Below, in pieces: positions 36,711 through 46,023 of a stretch of 64,000 nt of DNA. The notes under the pieces were generated by a model that was not told where the DNA came from, ran no database searches, and saw only the letters and a program-made list of their open reading frames with translations. Both the position numbers and the translations under genes were made by a program. The number at the start of each line of letters is the position of its first letter. Positions within the stretch are counted from its first letter, which is position 1. Source of the stretch: Schlesneria paludicola DSM 18645 (GTDB lineage Bacteria; Planctomycetota; Planctomycetia; Planctomycetales; Planctomycetaceae); the NCBI GenBank assembly GCA_945876035.1, contig CAMCMU010000015.1, positions 1 through 64,000 on the forward strand. Direction: 5' to 3'.

Positions 36711-38003
36711 TCAGGCGAATAATTGTTCAATCGGTGATCCCCCGTCAACAATTTTCAAGGGTCGCCCGATGGGACTCATGTTTTCCTTGTCCGGACGGAT
36801 GTGCAGCGACTTGCAAATCGTGTTGAACAGGTCTGGTACGGATACCGGGTCCTTCGTAATGGTTGTCCCCTCTTTGGACGTTTCACCGATTACCTGTCCG
36901 CCTCGAATTCCGCCTCCAGCGATGAGAGCGTTAAAGTTCCGTGGCCAATGATCCCTGCCGCCTCGGGGATTAATTTTTGGTGTTCGGCCAAACTCACCGA
37001 CCCACACAATCAACGTTTTGTCGAGCATTCCACGATCTTTGAGGTCCGCGATCAGTGTTGAAATGGCCGGGTCGCACTGCCCTGCCAACGCACCGACTCG
37101 CTCAAAATTTTCGTCATGAGTATCCCAACCGCCCAGCCCCACTTCGACAAAAGTCACTCCTGATTCGATCAGACGCCTTGCTAACAAACAGCCTTTTCCG
37201 AATGATGTATCGCCGTATTTGTCTTTGAGTCCTAGCGGCTCGTCGCTGAGATCAAACGTTTTGAGGAGCGGTGTCAGAATCAATTTAGAGGACTTGTCTG
37301 TGATCTTGCGATGGGATTCCACGACAGATTCGCCGCCGCGTCCGGCGAATTCTCCTTCCAGTCGGTCGAGTAAACCAAGTCGCCGTTGGAATCGTTTCGT
37401 ATCCACTGTTGTCTCGACGTTTTCGGGAATCTGACCCGCATTGGAAATGTGGAACGGTTCATAATCGACTCCCAGAAATCCGGCTCCGTTCCCGTTGCCT
37501 CCCTGACCGCGCCCTTCTCCGATGGTCACGACCGACGGGAGTTCACCGTCTGGCGTGGAAAGTTCCTTGGCGATGTTCGCTCCCAAGGAAGGGTGCTTGA
37601 CCGAACCGGTTGGAAGATAACCGGTGTGAAGTTGGTAACTCGCTCGTTGATGTTGACCCTCTTTGTTGGTCAGCGAGCGGATAATAGCGATGTCTTGCAT
37701 TTGCTTGGCTGTTTTCTCCCAGCCGTTCGCGATCTGAATGCCTGCGACCGCCGTGCCGATTGATTGGGTGGGGCCCCCGTTGCCGGTTCCCGGCTTGGGA
37801 TCAAATGTCTCCAATTGAGATGGTGCTCCCTGCATGTACAGCAAAATCATCGAACGTCCCTGCTTCCGTATGTCGGCCGCCTGAGCCGCCAGGCGAGCGC
37901 GAACATGGAAGGCGCCAACCATTCCGGCGGTGGACATTCCACAAAGGAGGTCTCGCCGGAAGAACTGTCGTTGAAAGTCTTTTTGCCGAGTGAGGTCAGA
38001 CAT
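36711..38003 (-). CDS. DUF1501 domain protein with RR-type leader
   Basis: 430 residues with DUF1501 along nearly all its length; the fold is related to the alkaline phosphatase/sulfatase superfamily but the function is unknown. The N-terminus FFRRDLLCGMSTAGMVGAF looks like a twin-arginine signal, and tatC lies 4.6 kb away. Family landmarks are MILLYMQGAPSQLETFDPKP, VEVGLGGWDTHDENF and VWVGEFGRTPKINPRGGRDHWP. It lies 72 bp downstream of the DUF1549/DUF1553 gene, the standard planctomycete pair, so the two are presumably co-transcribed. Exported and possibly associated with the cytochrome-like partner. Confidence 0.92.
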   Translation of the reverse strand: MSDLTRQKDFQRQFFRRDLLCGMSTAGMVGAFHVRARLAAQAADIRKQGRSMILLYMQGAPSQLETFDPKPGTGNGGPTQSIGTAVAGIQIANGWEKTAKQMQDIAIIRSLTNKEGQHQRASYQLHTGYLPTGSVKHPSLGANIAKELSTPDGELPSVVTIGEGRGQGGNGNGAGFLGVDYEPFHISNAGQIPENVETTVDTKRFQRRLGLLDRLEGEFAGRGGESVVESHRKITDKSSKLILTPLLKTFDLSDEPLGLKDKYGDTSFGKGCLLARRLIESGVTFVEVGLGGWDTHDENFERVGALAGQCDPAISTLIADLKDRGMLDKTLIVWVGEFGRTPKINPRGGRDHWPRNFNALIAGGGIRGGQVIGETSKEGTTITKDPVSVPDLFNTICKSLHIRPDKENMSPIGRPLKIVDGGSPIEQLFA

Positions 38004-38075
38004 GCTGTTTTGCTCCGAAGAATGAGGCGATTCTGATCGTTCGCAGAGATGCGGGAGTCCGGCGTCTGGTCGAGG

Positions 38076-39989
38076 CTATCTTTTTGAAATGAATTCACTC
38101 GAATTTAGCAGGCTCCACATCAGATCTTCGAAGCCTTCCGTCCGCCGTCCCACGTCCTTGACGTACGCATGACAGATTTCCAGTTCGTTGCGGGAAGGCT
38201 CACGCGCTAGCATGAGCAGATATAATTCACTGAATGCATCTCGGTCATTCTCATTGTCTGTCAAGATTTGATGCAATCGAGAATTGCCATTCGCCGAAAT
38301 CACACCGCCGAGAATCCGGGAGTTCATGAGAAAGAGCGACTGGGGGATGTTGCCGGTGATGTCCTCTTTGGCAACCGACGGATCGACAGCGAACAAATTG
38401 TCGAAAACAAATCGGGGTCTCCGCTGATAGGCTCGTGGTCCAGCGTCCATCTTTCCACGAACCGCTTCGGCTGGGTCCGGTTCATCCATTCCAAAAACCT
38501 GTAACAGGGCATTGAACACCACATCGGCTCGCAGCCGAATGGGGGTCACTGAGGCAAACGGAAGGACCGCTTCTCCGTTGATTTTCTCGGCCACTTGGCG
38601 TTGATAGGCCTGCGTGTTAGCGATCGTGCGGACAAGCCACTTAGGATCGTATCGGTTGGAGACGAATCCTCGACAGAGGACGTCTAAGGCCTCGGGAAAT
38701 CGCGCCGATCGCGTTGGACCCATGTCATCCACAGGCATGTAAAATCCTTCGCCCAGCATTTCGCACCACATCCGATTCACAATCGCTCGTGCGAACCAAG
38801 GATTGTCTGGCGCTGTAAACTCTGCGGCGACAATTCGACGTCTTTCGACATCCCGGAGTCCCTGCTTTGCCGAGTGACCAGCGACGAAAAATTTTGGCTC
38901 AACGATTTTCCCCTTGGAGGCGGGGTCATTCAGATCGGCCATATGATGCTCGGGCGAACCTCTGCCAGACTTCATCTTCAGTGGCATCGCCTTGATCTCG
39001 GCCAGTGTCAGGGCTCCGTTCTTGTCGCTGTCAGCAAGCTCAAATATTCGATCGGCAATTTTCATCGGCGGGACCGAGGCTTTTGAAGCACCGCGTCCCC
39101 GTCGTGCAGAACTCATTTCGTCCTTGGAGACTTTCTGGTCCCGATTGCGATCGAGCAAAGCGATCCATCGCTCAGGGGCCTCATGCATCAGGTCGCCGCG
39201 GCCCTTGTCGGAGTCAACCGACTGAACTTCATAGGTCAGGTCGTTGTCGGTTCGGATGCGTCGCAGATCGATCCGGGGAAAAAATGCAGCCAATTCGTGG
39301 AACTGCTCGCGTTTCCAAATGTCGGAAGGATGGTCATGGCAATTGGCGCATTGGATTTGAATTCCCAAAAAAATGCGGCATGCTTCAGCGGCAATGTCTT
39401 CGGTCTCACCGCTTTGTGAAAAGATCAGAGCTGTTTCCGGATGCCCTTTGACATCTCCTGTGGCCGTGAGCATCGCCGAGACCGTGATGTTCCAACCCAC
39501 ACTGTTGTTCCATTGGTCGGAGATCCACGTCTCGAAATCTCCTTGAGACAGGCGAGAACGCGGCTCCGTGGCCGGGATGTAGATCACGTCTCGCCAATAC
39601 CGCGACCAGTTTTTACCGAAGTCGGGTGATTCCAGCAGTCGTTCAATCCGTTGTGTTCTTTTATCCGCGTGAGGATCAAGAACAAAAAGGGTAACTTCAC
39701 GTGGCGTTGGCAAGTGACCGGTGATGTCGAGCGATACGCGTCGCAGGAAGTCTTCGTCCCGACATCGGCCTTCAGGAGTGATGCCCCCCTTCATCAAATC
39801 CGTCAAAATCAATTGGTCGACCTCGGTCGCAACAGCGTTGGCGGCTGCCAGAGTCTTCGTCACGATTTGTGTTTTCGTTGGCGGATTGGCAGCGAACACG
39901 TCGGTTTTATCGTTGTCGATGACCGGAATGCTGAGCCACAAGATGCCGAAAATGACCACCGTTGGCGCCGTGCGTCGAGGAAAAATCAC
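38076..39989 (-). CDS. DUF1549/DUF1553 protein with EF-hands and a CxxCH motif
   Basis: 637 residues. A signal peptide (VVIFGILWLSIPVI) is followed by DUF1549 (about 55-260: FLRRVSLDITGHLPTPREV, DFGKNWSRYWRDVIY). That region carries CANCHDHPS, a possible haem-c site. Between the two DUFs are two EF-hand loops (DRNRDQKVSKDE and DSDKNGALTLAE) that should bind Ca2+. DUF1553 occupies the C-terminal 250 residues (WFARAIVNRMWCEMLGEGF, LLMLAREPSRNEL). A GTG start at 39989 is supported by AGGAGAAAC just upstream. These pairs are very numerous in planctomycetes; roles in polysaccharide or sulfated-polymer breakdown have been suggested but not shown. Confidence 0.92.
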   Translation of the reverse strand: MIFPRRTAPTVVIFGILWLSIPVIDNDKTDVFAANPPTKTQIVTKTLAAANAVATEVDQLILTDLMKGGITPEGRCRDEDFLRRVSLDITGHLPTPREVTLFVLDPHADKRTQRIERLLESPDFGKNWSRYWRDVIYIPATEPRSRLSQGDFETWISDQWNNSVGWNITVSAMLTATGDVKGHPETALIFSQSGETEDIAAEACRIFLGIQIQCANCHDHPSDIWKREQFHELAAFFPRIDLRRIRTDNDLTYEVQSVDSDKGRGDLMHEAPERWIALLDRNRDQKVSKDEMSSARRGRGASKASVPPMKIADRIFELADSDKNGALTLAEIKAMPLKMKSGRGSPEHHMADLNDPASKGKIVEPKFFVAGHSAKQGLRDVERRRIVAAEFTAPDNPWFARAIVNRMWCEMLGEGFYMPVDDMGPTRSARFPEALDVLCRGFVSNRYDPKWLVRTIANTQAYQRQVAEKINGEAVLPFASVTPIRLRADVVFNALLQVFGMDEPDPAEAVRGKMDAGPRAYQRRPRFVFDNLFAVDPSVAKEDITGNIPQSLFLMNSRILGGVISANGNSRLHQILTDNENDRDAFSELYLLMLAREPSRNELEICHAYVKDVGRRTEGFEDLMWSLLNSSEFISKR

Positions 39990-40407
39990 GAGTTTCTCCT
40001 GAAATTTCCTGAGGTCGTTGGATCCCCTGCAAATCCGTTCCGATTAACGAGGCCAAGGTGATTTGAAAGCCAAGTCGCATCTGTCGGCGATACCACAGGC
40101 CGCAGCATAGTCTTCACGATGACGAAAGCAGAATGATGCACGGTTTCGAAGTATACAAGATTGAACCCGAATAAGGCGAAAAAGTTCCGTAACAGGCGTT
40201 TTTGTGTGAGCCGCTGAGGAGTCAGGTCAATTGAGCTCTGCATTTGACTTCAGTTTCCCCGGCAAGATTTCCATGGGGATTGCGAGAACCCCCTTTTCAA
40301 CCGTAAACTCAGGCGGAATTGGTGCTTGAGAACCTCCGACTCAGGTCCTCGGCTTGTGTTCTCGCGACATGGCTCAATGCGTCCGCTCTCACCCGAAGGT
40401 AACCACA
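39990..40407. other. Divergent intergenic region
   Basis: 418 bp between the DUF1549 start and the zinc-ribbon membrane protein start. Promoters for both directions are expected here. No gene or clear repeat is seen. Confidence 0.4.
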
Positions 40408-42405
40408 ATGCCCATCAAAGTTCGCTGCACTGGCTGCGAAAAAGTGCTATCTGTTGCCGATGGAGCTCGCGGCAAAGCGGTCACGTGTCCCAACTGTCGG
40501 GCACGTGTGGCAGTCCCCCGTGAGGGAGCGAAGCAGGCCACCACGAAAAATTCCGCGAAGCCCAGTTCCGATGTCGTCAACAAGAAATCGGCCAGTAAGA
40601 GCGTCAAGCCGCCAGATTCCGAATCCGAACTGATTGCTTTCGATTTAACGAGGTCTGCAGATGCGAATGCACGAATCTGCGTCAAATGCGGCTTCGATAT
40701 GAAGCACCTCGAAGCGGAGGAGAGCGAGTGTCCCGAATGTGGCTTCTGCGCCGAGTCCGGTGGTCTGGGAAAGCAGGCGAGAAAAAGGATGATGATCGGG
40801 CCCGATCCGGCGGACTTTTATGTCAAGTTGTGCGCAAAATCGTGGAGATTTGTCAAGAAGAATCAGCAGGTGGCTTGGCGCACGACAGCCTACTTGTCGA
40901 TTTGCCTACTTCTTGCGAGTGTCTGCGGATACCTGTTCCTGTGGATTGCGGCTTGGCCTCCTCGGGCATTTTTCGGGATTTGCTTTGTGGTTCTGTTAAT
41001 GGTCATGCCCGGCTGGCTTTGGTTTCTGAACGTTGAAGTCATCAAACTGACCCTAGAAGGCAAAGACAAAATCAAGCGGTTGAATTTCGATTTCTTTCTG
41101 TCGAGCGCGCTCGGATTGTTGGCCGTCGGATGGTTTCTGGCGATCTCGCTGCCGCTGATCGTTTTGCCGCTCGGTATCGACTATTTCCTTGTGAATTTTT
41201 TAAACCGGACGCCGTGGATCTACGCCGTCTGCGTAGCTGTTGGTGTGATTCCAGTGCTCGTGATGCTGCCGGTGGCCATGTCACACATGGTGATGCCGAT
41301 TTCAGTCCGAGGTTGGCTAATTTGGAAGATTTTTCCTGTCGCCGTCAAAAACATCAAGCCGCTTTTGCTCATGCTTCTGTGGTTGTTCGTCTCAACCTTA
41401 CCTGTGACGGGTGGAGCAACGGTGATTGGGGTTGTCTGGGGTCGGGCGGTCTACAAAATCGGATCGACAATGGAGTCCAACGGTCGTACCCTGCGCATCA
41501 AGATCGCAGAAGAGTCAAAAAGCAGCTCTGCTAAAAATCAGTCGTCGCCGAGTGCGGCGGCGATGCGAGAAATCGAAACCATCAATTTTCAGCCATTGAT
41601 TGGCCCCGTTATGATCTTGGCTCTGATGTTGCTTCCGACGGGTTTGATGGCGTTGTTCAACATGCGGATTAACGGTGAATTTACCTACTACTTCAGGAAC
41701 CGCCTCGATTTGATTGAGAGGCGGAAGGAACGTAAATATGTCGCCAAAAAGAAGGCTGATGAAGAAGAGGAAGACGAAAAGCCCCGGACGCTGAAAACAG
41801 ATCTGACCGAGGCCCTCGTCGCCAGTAGCCTGTGTCTCGTGCTGGGTACTATTTTCGGAATGATTTACGGCACATTGACTCCCTACGGAAATGTGGCGGG
41901 GATCATCCTAGGGCTTTTTTGGGGATCGGTGTTCGCGTGTGTTGTTGGCAAGATGACCATGAGTTCAGCGGCTTGGGAGACGAGTGTTGGCTGGGGCTTG
42001 TCCGTCAGATTTCTCCCGTTCACCGAAATTGCTTTCGCCATCAAGTATTGGACCGAATCCCGAAAGGGATTTTTCATCAGTGCCTTGAGCGGTCCCGTGA
42101 CGATCGTGATTTTGATCTTAGCCAGTGTCGGTGTGCTGAACTTTGGTTTCCTCGGTTTGGCCAAAGAGACCGTCGTTCCAACTCCGCAGCCGGTGCAACC
42201 GGTCCCCGGACTCACCCCAGAATCTCCCGCCGCAGATGCGGCACCGATCGCTCCGGCCATTCTGCACGGAGTCGATCGAAGAGCGACCCCGCAGAGGAGG
42301 ACTGTGGTCGATGTTCTGGACGAAGATTCTCTTCTGCATCGAGACAAAAAGTCCTTCACCATTTCTGATCGCGGCCACTCTGGACAGGATTCCGCAGCTG
42401 TCTAG
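40408..42405 (+). CDS. Zinc-ribbon polytopic membrane protein
   Basis: 665 residues. The N-terminus MPIKVRCTGCEKVLSVADG...CPNCRARV is a zinc ribbon of the kind found at the start of many planctomycete membrane proteins. A second four-Cys knuckle follows near residue 90 (CVKCGFDMKHLEAEESECPECGFC). Roughly ten TM helices come next (from about residue 165 to 605), interrupted by a charged cytoplasmic segment near residue 455 (RRKERKYVAKKKADEEEEDE). The C-terminal 70 residues are Pro/Ala-rich then polar. The ATG at 40408 has AAGG 8 nt upstream. Function unknown; a membrane sensor or channel is conceivable. It precedes tatC by 203 bp on the same strand. Confidence 0.72.
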   Translation: MPIKVRCTGCEKVLSVADGARGKAVTCPNCRARVAVPREGAKQATTKNSAKPSSDVVNKKSASKSVKPPDSESELIAFDLTRSADANARICVKCGFDMKHLEAEESECPECGFCAESGGLGKQARKRMMIGPDPADFYVKLCAKSWRFVKKNQQVAWRTTAYLSICLLLASVCGYLFLWIAAWPPRAFFGICFVVLLMVMPGWLWFLNVEVIKLTLEGKDKIKRLNFDFFLSSALGLLAVGWFLAISLPLIVLPLGIDYFLVNFLNRTPWIYAVCVAVGVIPVLVMLPVAMSHMVMPISVRGWLIWKIFPVAVKNIKPLLLMLLWLFVSTLPVTGGATVIGVVWGRAVYKIGSTMESNGRTLRIKIAEESKSSSAKNQSSPSAAAMREIETINFQPLIGPVMILALMLLPTGLMALFNMRINGEFTYYFRNRLDLIERRKERKYVAKKKADEEEEDEKPRTLKTDLTEALVASSLCLVLGTIFGMIYGTLTPYGNVAGIILGLFWGSVFACVVGKMTMSSAAWETSVGWGLSVRFLPFTEIAFAIKYWTESRKGFFISALSGPVTIVILILASVGVLNFGFLGLAKETVVPTPQPVQPVPGLTPESPAADAAPIAPAILHGVDRRATPQRRTVVDVLDEDSLLHRDKKSFTISDRGHSGQDSAAV

Positions 42406-42608
42406 AATGGCACGCACCGCGTTACCGCCTCGCCCAATGTGTGGTGGATCTTCGAGCGGAGATCGAACAGCCCGGGCATTGTTTGCAAGAGATCGGTTGC
42501 GATCCGACCGGACAGAAATCGCGGTCTGGAATTGAATAGACCGTGCCGCCGCTTGCTTCTGCGCTCCCCGGATCTCAAGATGCGTGGCCCGCTTGTTTGG
42601 AGAGACAG

Positions 42609-43685
42609 ATGGCCAGCAACAAAGATTTGTTCGACGATACCGCGATGACATTCGGAGAGCATCTTGAGGTGCTCCGTTTTTATTTGATTCGCGCCGTGAT
42701 TGGTCTAGCGCTTTGCGTATTCTTCTCACTGCTGTTCGGTGAAGAACTCGTGCGCTTGATTCGTCAGCCGGTTGATGCGGCACTTCGTCGAGCCAACATT
42801 ACGGCAGGAGTTCAGGACGTCGAAAAAGAGTTCGACTTTTGGAAGTCCGTCAGCAGCGGCTTTCGTCACATGATTGTTCCTCCAGCCGTACCGACACGTG
42901 AACAACTTGAGCAGGCGCAGCCGCAAACCGGAAATCTCAAACAATCGATCATCATCGAATTATCGGCACACGAACTGGCGGCGCAACTCCACGAAGCCGC
43001 ACCCGTGCTTTACCCCTCTGCGCCGATCGAGTTAAAGGACAAGACGTTGACTCTGCTCGCCAGGTCGGAAACGTTTTCACAGTTTCGGCGGAGCATCGAA
43101 AAAATGGATCGCCCCGTGACACTCAACGTCCAAGAGGCGTTTGTGACGTACATGAAGGTTTCCTTCATTGCCGGCCTGATTCTGTCCAGTCCGTGGGTGT
43201 TTTTTCAGCTTTGGTTGTTTGTGGCCGCCGGGCTGTATCCGCATGAACGGAAGTACATTTATACCTACCTGCCCCTGAGCGTAATCCTTTTTCTCGGGGG
43301 CATCTCCTTTTGTTTTTACTGCGTTCTTCCGACTGTTCTCGACTTCCTTCTGGGTTATAATGTTCGGATCGAACTCACCGCACAGATCCGGATCTCCGAG
43401 TGGATCAGTTTTGCCGTGATGCTGCCGCTGATGTTTGGCATCAGCTTTCAATTGCCTCTAGCCATGCTGTTTTTGGCAAAAATCAATGTTTTTTCGCTCC
43501 AAGTTTACATCGCTCAGTGGCGAATGGCGGTCTTAGCAATCGCGGTGCTTTCGATGCTGCTCACGCCCACCCCCGACCCAATGACCATGCTCTTGATGAT
43601 GGCCCCGTTGCTGCTTCTGTACGGTCTGGGAATTGCTTTTTGCTATTGGACATCGCCCAAGGCATCCGTGGAGGAGGCGAGATAG
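42609..43685 (+). CDS. tatC: Twin-arginine translocase subunit TatC
   Basis: 358 residues, about 100 more than E. coli TatC (258). The N-terminal FGEHLEVLRFYLIRAVIG carries the signal-peptide binding Glu and Arg region. TM1 is followed by an unusually long periplasmic loop (about residues 48-170). Then come MKVSFIAGLILSSPWVFFQLW (TM2) and GLYPHERKY, with the conserved Pro/Glu segment, and four further TMs including VLPTVLDFLL and ISFAVMLPLMFGISFQLPL. Together with TatA/B (not seen here) it exports folded proteins bearing RR signals, such as the DUF1501 protein. The ATG at 42609 has GGAGAG upstream. Followed by a 777-bp gene-free stretch. Confidence 0.92.
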   Translation: MASNKDLFDDTAMTFGEHLEVLRFYLIRAVIGLALCVFFSLLFGEELVRLIRQPVDAALRRANITAGVQDVEKEFDFWKSVSSGFRHMIVPPAVPTREQLEQAQPQTGNLKQSIIIELSAHELAAQLHEAAPVLYPSAPIELKDKTLTLLARSETFSQFRRSIEKMDRPVTLNVQEAFVTYMKVSFIAGLILSSPWVFFQLWLFVAAGLYPHERKYIYTYLPLSVILFLGGISFCFYCVLPTVLDFLLGYNVRIELTAQIRISEWISFAVMLPLMFGISFQLPLAMLFLAKINVFSLQVYIAQWRMAVLAIAVLSMLLTPTPDPMTMLLMMAPLLLLYGLGIAFCYWTSPKASVEEAR

Positions 43686-44462
43686 GCCGTCATTTTCAGT
43701 CACGCCCAGCCTTGCCTAAAAACGCGAGGACGGCCGGGAATTTCCCGCGGGTTCAGTCGCTCTCTTTCAAGAATCCGTAAAAATTTGTGGCCCAACGAGG
43801 CTGAAAAATCGATCGTGTCGTCAGCCATCAGGGTTGCGTGAGGCGCCTGTTTTTAGCTGAGTTTCAAATCACGGAGGGACCTCATCGGAGCCGGATCTTT
43901 GCCACCCAATCGGCACCGTTCCGTAGCCGTTTTTGCGGCCGTGTTGTAACCGTAATGCACCCCCGATTTCCTGTCTCGGACTAATCAATGTTGCCTCGAT
44001 CGGAGTCAGCGTCTGCCTCCGATCAGGGTTGGCCGAAACATGGGATCGAGGACACGAATTCCGGCTAAAGAACAGTCACGTCGACTCTGTGGAGATCCCT
44101 GCGACGACAAGTGTTTTTCTGCGTATGTTTCAGTGGACTGTTAGAAATTCGAAGATTCTGAATCAGTCGCCAAAAGTCTGATTTCGATATCGAATTTCTT
44201 GATTGATGATGGTTTCAAGAGAGTTATAACACCGTTTCACGGATCCCAAATTTCGGAAATTTCCCATGAGTCGTTTGACAAGAGAATCTGCCCCGATATT
44301 CTGAAACGCACGCGGACTGGAAACTCTAGTCAGTTATCCCAGTTCTCCATGAGATACCTCGTACGATTCCGTGTTAATCGGCACAACTGTCGTAAGAGGT
44401 GGGTGACCCGAATGTCGGGAATACCTTGTTTTGTATTTGCAACGTGAACGAAGGAGATTGAG
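43686..44462. other. Intergenic region upstream of the Cys-rich gene
   Basis: 777 bp without a supported gene. It holds the promoter at 44275-44302. No further structure was recognised. Confidence 0.4.
44275..44302 (+). promoter_or_regulatory. Sigma-70-like promoter of the Cys-rich gene
   Basis: TTGACA (44275-44280) and TATTCT (44297-44302) are spaced by 16 nt. The perfect -35 box makes this one of the clearest promoters in the window. It would give a 5' leader of about 150 nt before the ATG at 44463. Confidence 0.45.
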
Positions 44463-44759
44463 ATGAGTCGTTTGTTTGGTTTGGTTTTGGCGTTTGGTGT
44501 TGTTGTTGGTTTTGGTGTTGGTACAGCTGAAGCTCGTAGCTGCTGTAAGCCGGCCAAGCAAAAGTGCTGCAAAGTTGAGCGACAACGCTGCTGCAAGCCA
44601 GCTCGGACCTGCTGCGCACCAGCCAAGGCATGCTGTGGTGCCAAAACGGCTTGCGGTACGGCCTGCGGTACTGCCAGTGGTTGCGGTGTCACTGCACCAG
44701 CGGCAGCGATGGGAGCTCCTGTTCCTCCAGTTGAAAATGCTCCAGCACCGATCAAGTGA
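44463..44759 (+). CDS. Secreted Cys-Cys-rich mini-protein
   Basis: 98 residues. The signal peptide (LVLAFGVVVGFGVGTAEA) is followed by a mature part with five CC pairs at regular spacing. After the first CC the spacers are six (KPAKQK), six (KVERQR), five (KPART) and five (APAKA) residues. Three single Cys follow (ACGTACGTASGC), making 13 Cys in all. The tail APVPPVENAPAPIK is Pro/Ala-rich. The ATG has GAAGGAG 6 nt upstream, a strong promoter lies upstream and a strong terminator follows, so it is probably a highly expressed single gene. Such spacing suggests metal binding (metallothionein-like) or a disulfide-linked wall protein. No family known to me; function open. Confidence 0.85.
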   Translation: MSRLFGLVLAFGVVVGFGVGTAEARSCCKPAKQKCCKVERQRCCKPARTCCAPAKACCGAKTACGTACGTASGCGVTAPAAAMGAPVPPVENAPAPIK

Positions 44760-44792
44760 GTGCCAGAGTCGCGCATTGAGATCAATAGTTTG

Positions 44793-44833
44793 AAAAATGG
44801 TCTTCCGGGTATTTCTCGGAAGACCATTTTTTT
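44793..44833 (+). terminator. Intrinsic terminator of the Cys-rich gene
   Basis: A 15-bp perfect stem (AAAAATGGTCTTCCG with its complement) and a 9-nt loop, running into a T-rich 3' side. It lies 34 nt past the stop. One of the strongest Rho-independent terminators in the window. The 417 bp between here and the next gene hold nothing else I can support. Confidence 0.9.
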
Positions 44834-45250
44834 ATCGGTGCTGTGTCTGAACAGACATCGATTTTTCAGCCCTCCGGCGGGAGATCAGGCACGGGCTCCG
44901 TTGTGGACAGCGCCGTTAGTGGACGGCTTTTGAGCGATTATCCAGACGGCTGCAGTTCGCGGATCGTCCCGGGATAGATTGCGGTGGCGTGATGGTCACC
45001 GATCTCGGCACCAGCTAATTTTTCGCCTACCCAATCCCAGCGGGCAAAGGAGATCAAGTCGCCACAAGCCGCGGAGTAACGTGCCTAACACGGTCCAACA
45101 GCGATACAGGGGCGCGACGGGCGTACTGGCAACGACAGCGTTGTGGTGAGCGAAGCGATAGTCTGCTTTGAGAGGTACTGGGATGCATCGCATCCAGTCA
45201 CGCTCCCCACGCGTCGATCCTGTAATGCAATACAGACTTTGACCGGCCGA

Positions 45251-45514
45251 TTACTTTTTCTGGGATGGCGGTGCAACTTCGTTCGTTCCTCCGACAGAGG
45301 TCGTCGGTAATTCGACACCACCACCGGTGGTCGAACCCGGACCAGAGTTAATTTTAACCGATCCAGCGGTAGTCCCCGGACCGGCCTTTGTTTGAACCCC
45401 CTCAGCGGTAGTCGTCCCCTTTGACTCGGGCCTTTTCGCAGATTCACAGCCGACATTTAACATGGATAAGCCAAACGCCACCAACATTGAACTGACAATA
45501 TGAACATTTCGCAT
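45251..45514 (-). CDS. Small lipoprotein with Thr/Gly-rich repeats
   Basis: 87 residues. The signal LVAFGLSMLNVGC makes the Cys near residue 23 the likely lipidation site. The mature part has a loose repeat: TKAGPGTTAGSV, INSGPGSTTGGGV, then LPTTSVGG. The repeats are rich in Gly, Thr and Ser and ought to be unstructured. The ATG at 45514 has AAAAGG upstream (spacing 11); the longer frame from 45550 is not favoured. A strong inverted repeat lies 39-86 bp upstream. Function unknown, possibly surface exposed. Confidence 0.65.
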   Translation of the reverse strand: MRNVHIVSSMLVAFGLSMLNVGCESAKRPESKGTTTAEGVQTKAGPGTTAGSVKINSGPGSTTGGGVELPTTSVGGTNEVAPPSQKK

Positions 45515-46023
45515 TGAACGATTGACCTTTTGTTCCAAGTAGCACAGCATTTTTGTCGAGTGATGCTGACAATTGTCTTGCCGTAAGCATCACTCGACAA
45601 TAGGAATAGAAATCATCACGGTCTTTAGGTACCAATCGCAGGAAGTCACTTGCAATCTATTAAAATGTTCCTCAAGAAATAACGCAACTGTGTTTATGAG
45701 GGTGAGCCGGTGCTTGGCATGAATTCGATGACAACATTGAGCAAAATCCGAGTTAGAGAAAGTCTGCAGCTTCTGGATCTCACACGTTAGTCGGTCTGCG
45801 GTGTCTTTCGGGAACTTTCTCCGTGATATTTTGTCTGGCGATCTGGGACTGGGATGACGTTTCGCTGGTGTTCACCGGTCGGTCTCTTGATCGCGGGAGA
45901 ATGTTCGTTCCGCCGCCGGAAAAAACGGCTGGTAGCGGTTGCCTCCGGAGGGGATTGAAAATCCGCGGACAGGACGGGAGAGTTCAATTGACGATTGAAA
46001 TCCACGATTTAAAATCAAGAACC
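45515..46023. other. Divergent intergenic region
   Basis: 509 bp between the small lipoprotein and the GNAT gene. It holds the inverted repeat at 45553-45600. An open frame from 45823 runs into the GNAT gene but its upstream part lacks family similarity. Confidence 0.4.
45553..45600. repeat. Perfect 15-bp inverted repeat upstream of the lipoprotein gene
   Basis: TTGTCGAGTGATGCT and its exact complement are separated by 18 nt. As it sits in the likely promoter or 5' leader of the small lipoprotein gene, it may be an operator or an RNA hairpin. No T-run follows on either strand, so a plain terminator is less likely. Confidence 0.85.

Noticed and set aside
45553-45600. Insertion-sequence ends
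   Set aside because: The two arms are only 18 nt apart with no transposase gene between or near them and no target duplication.
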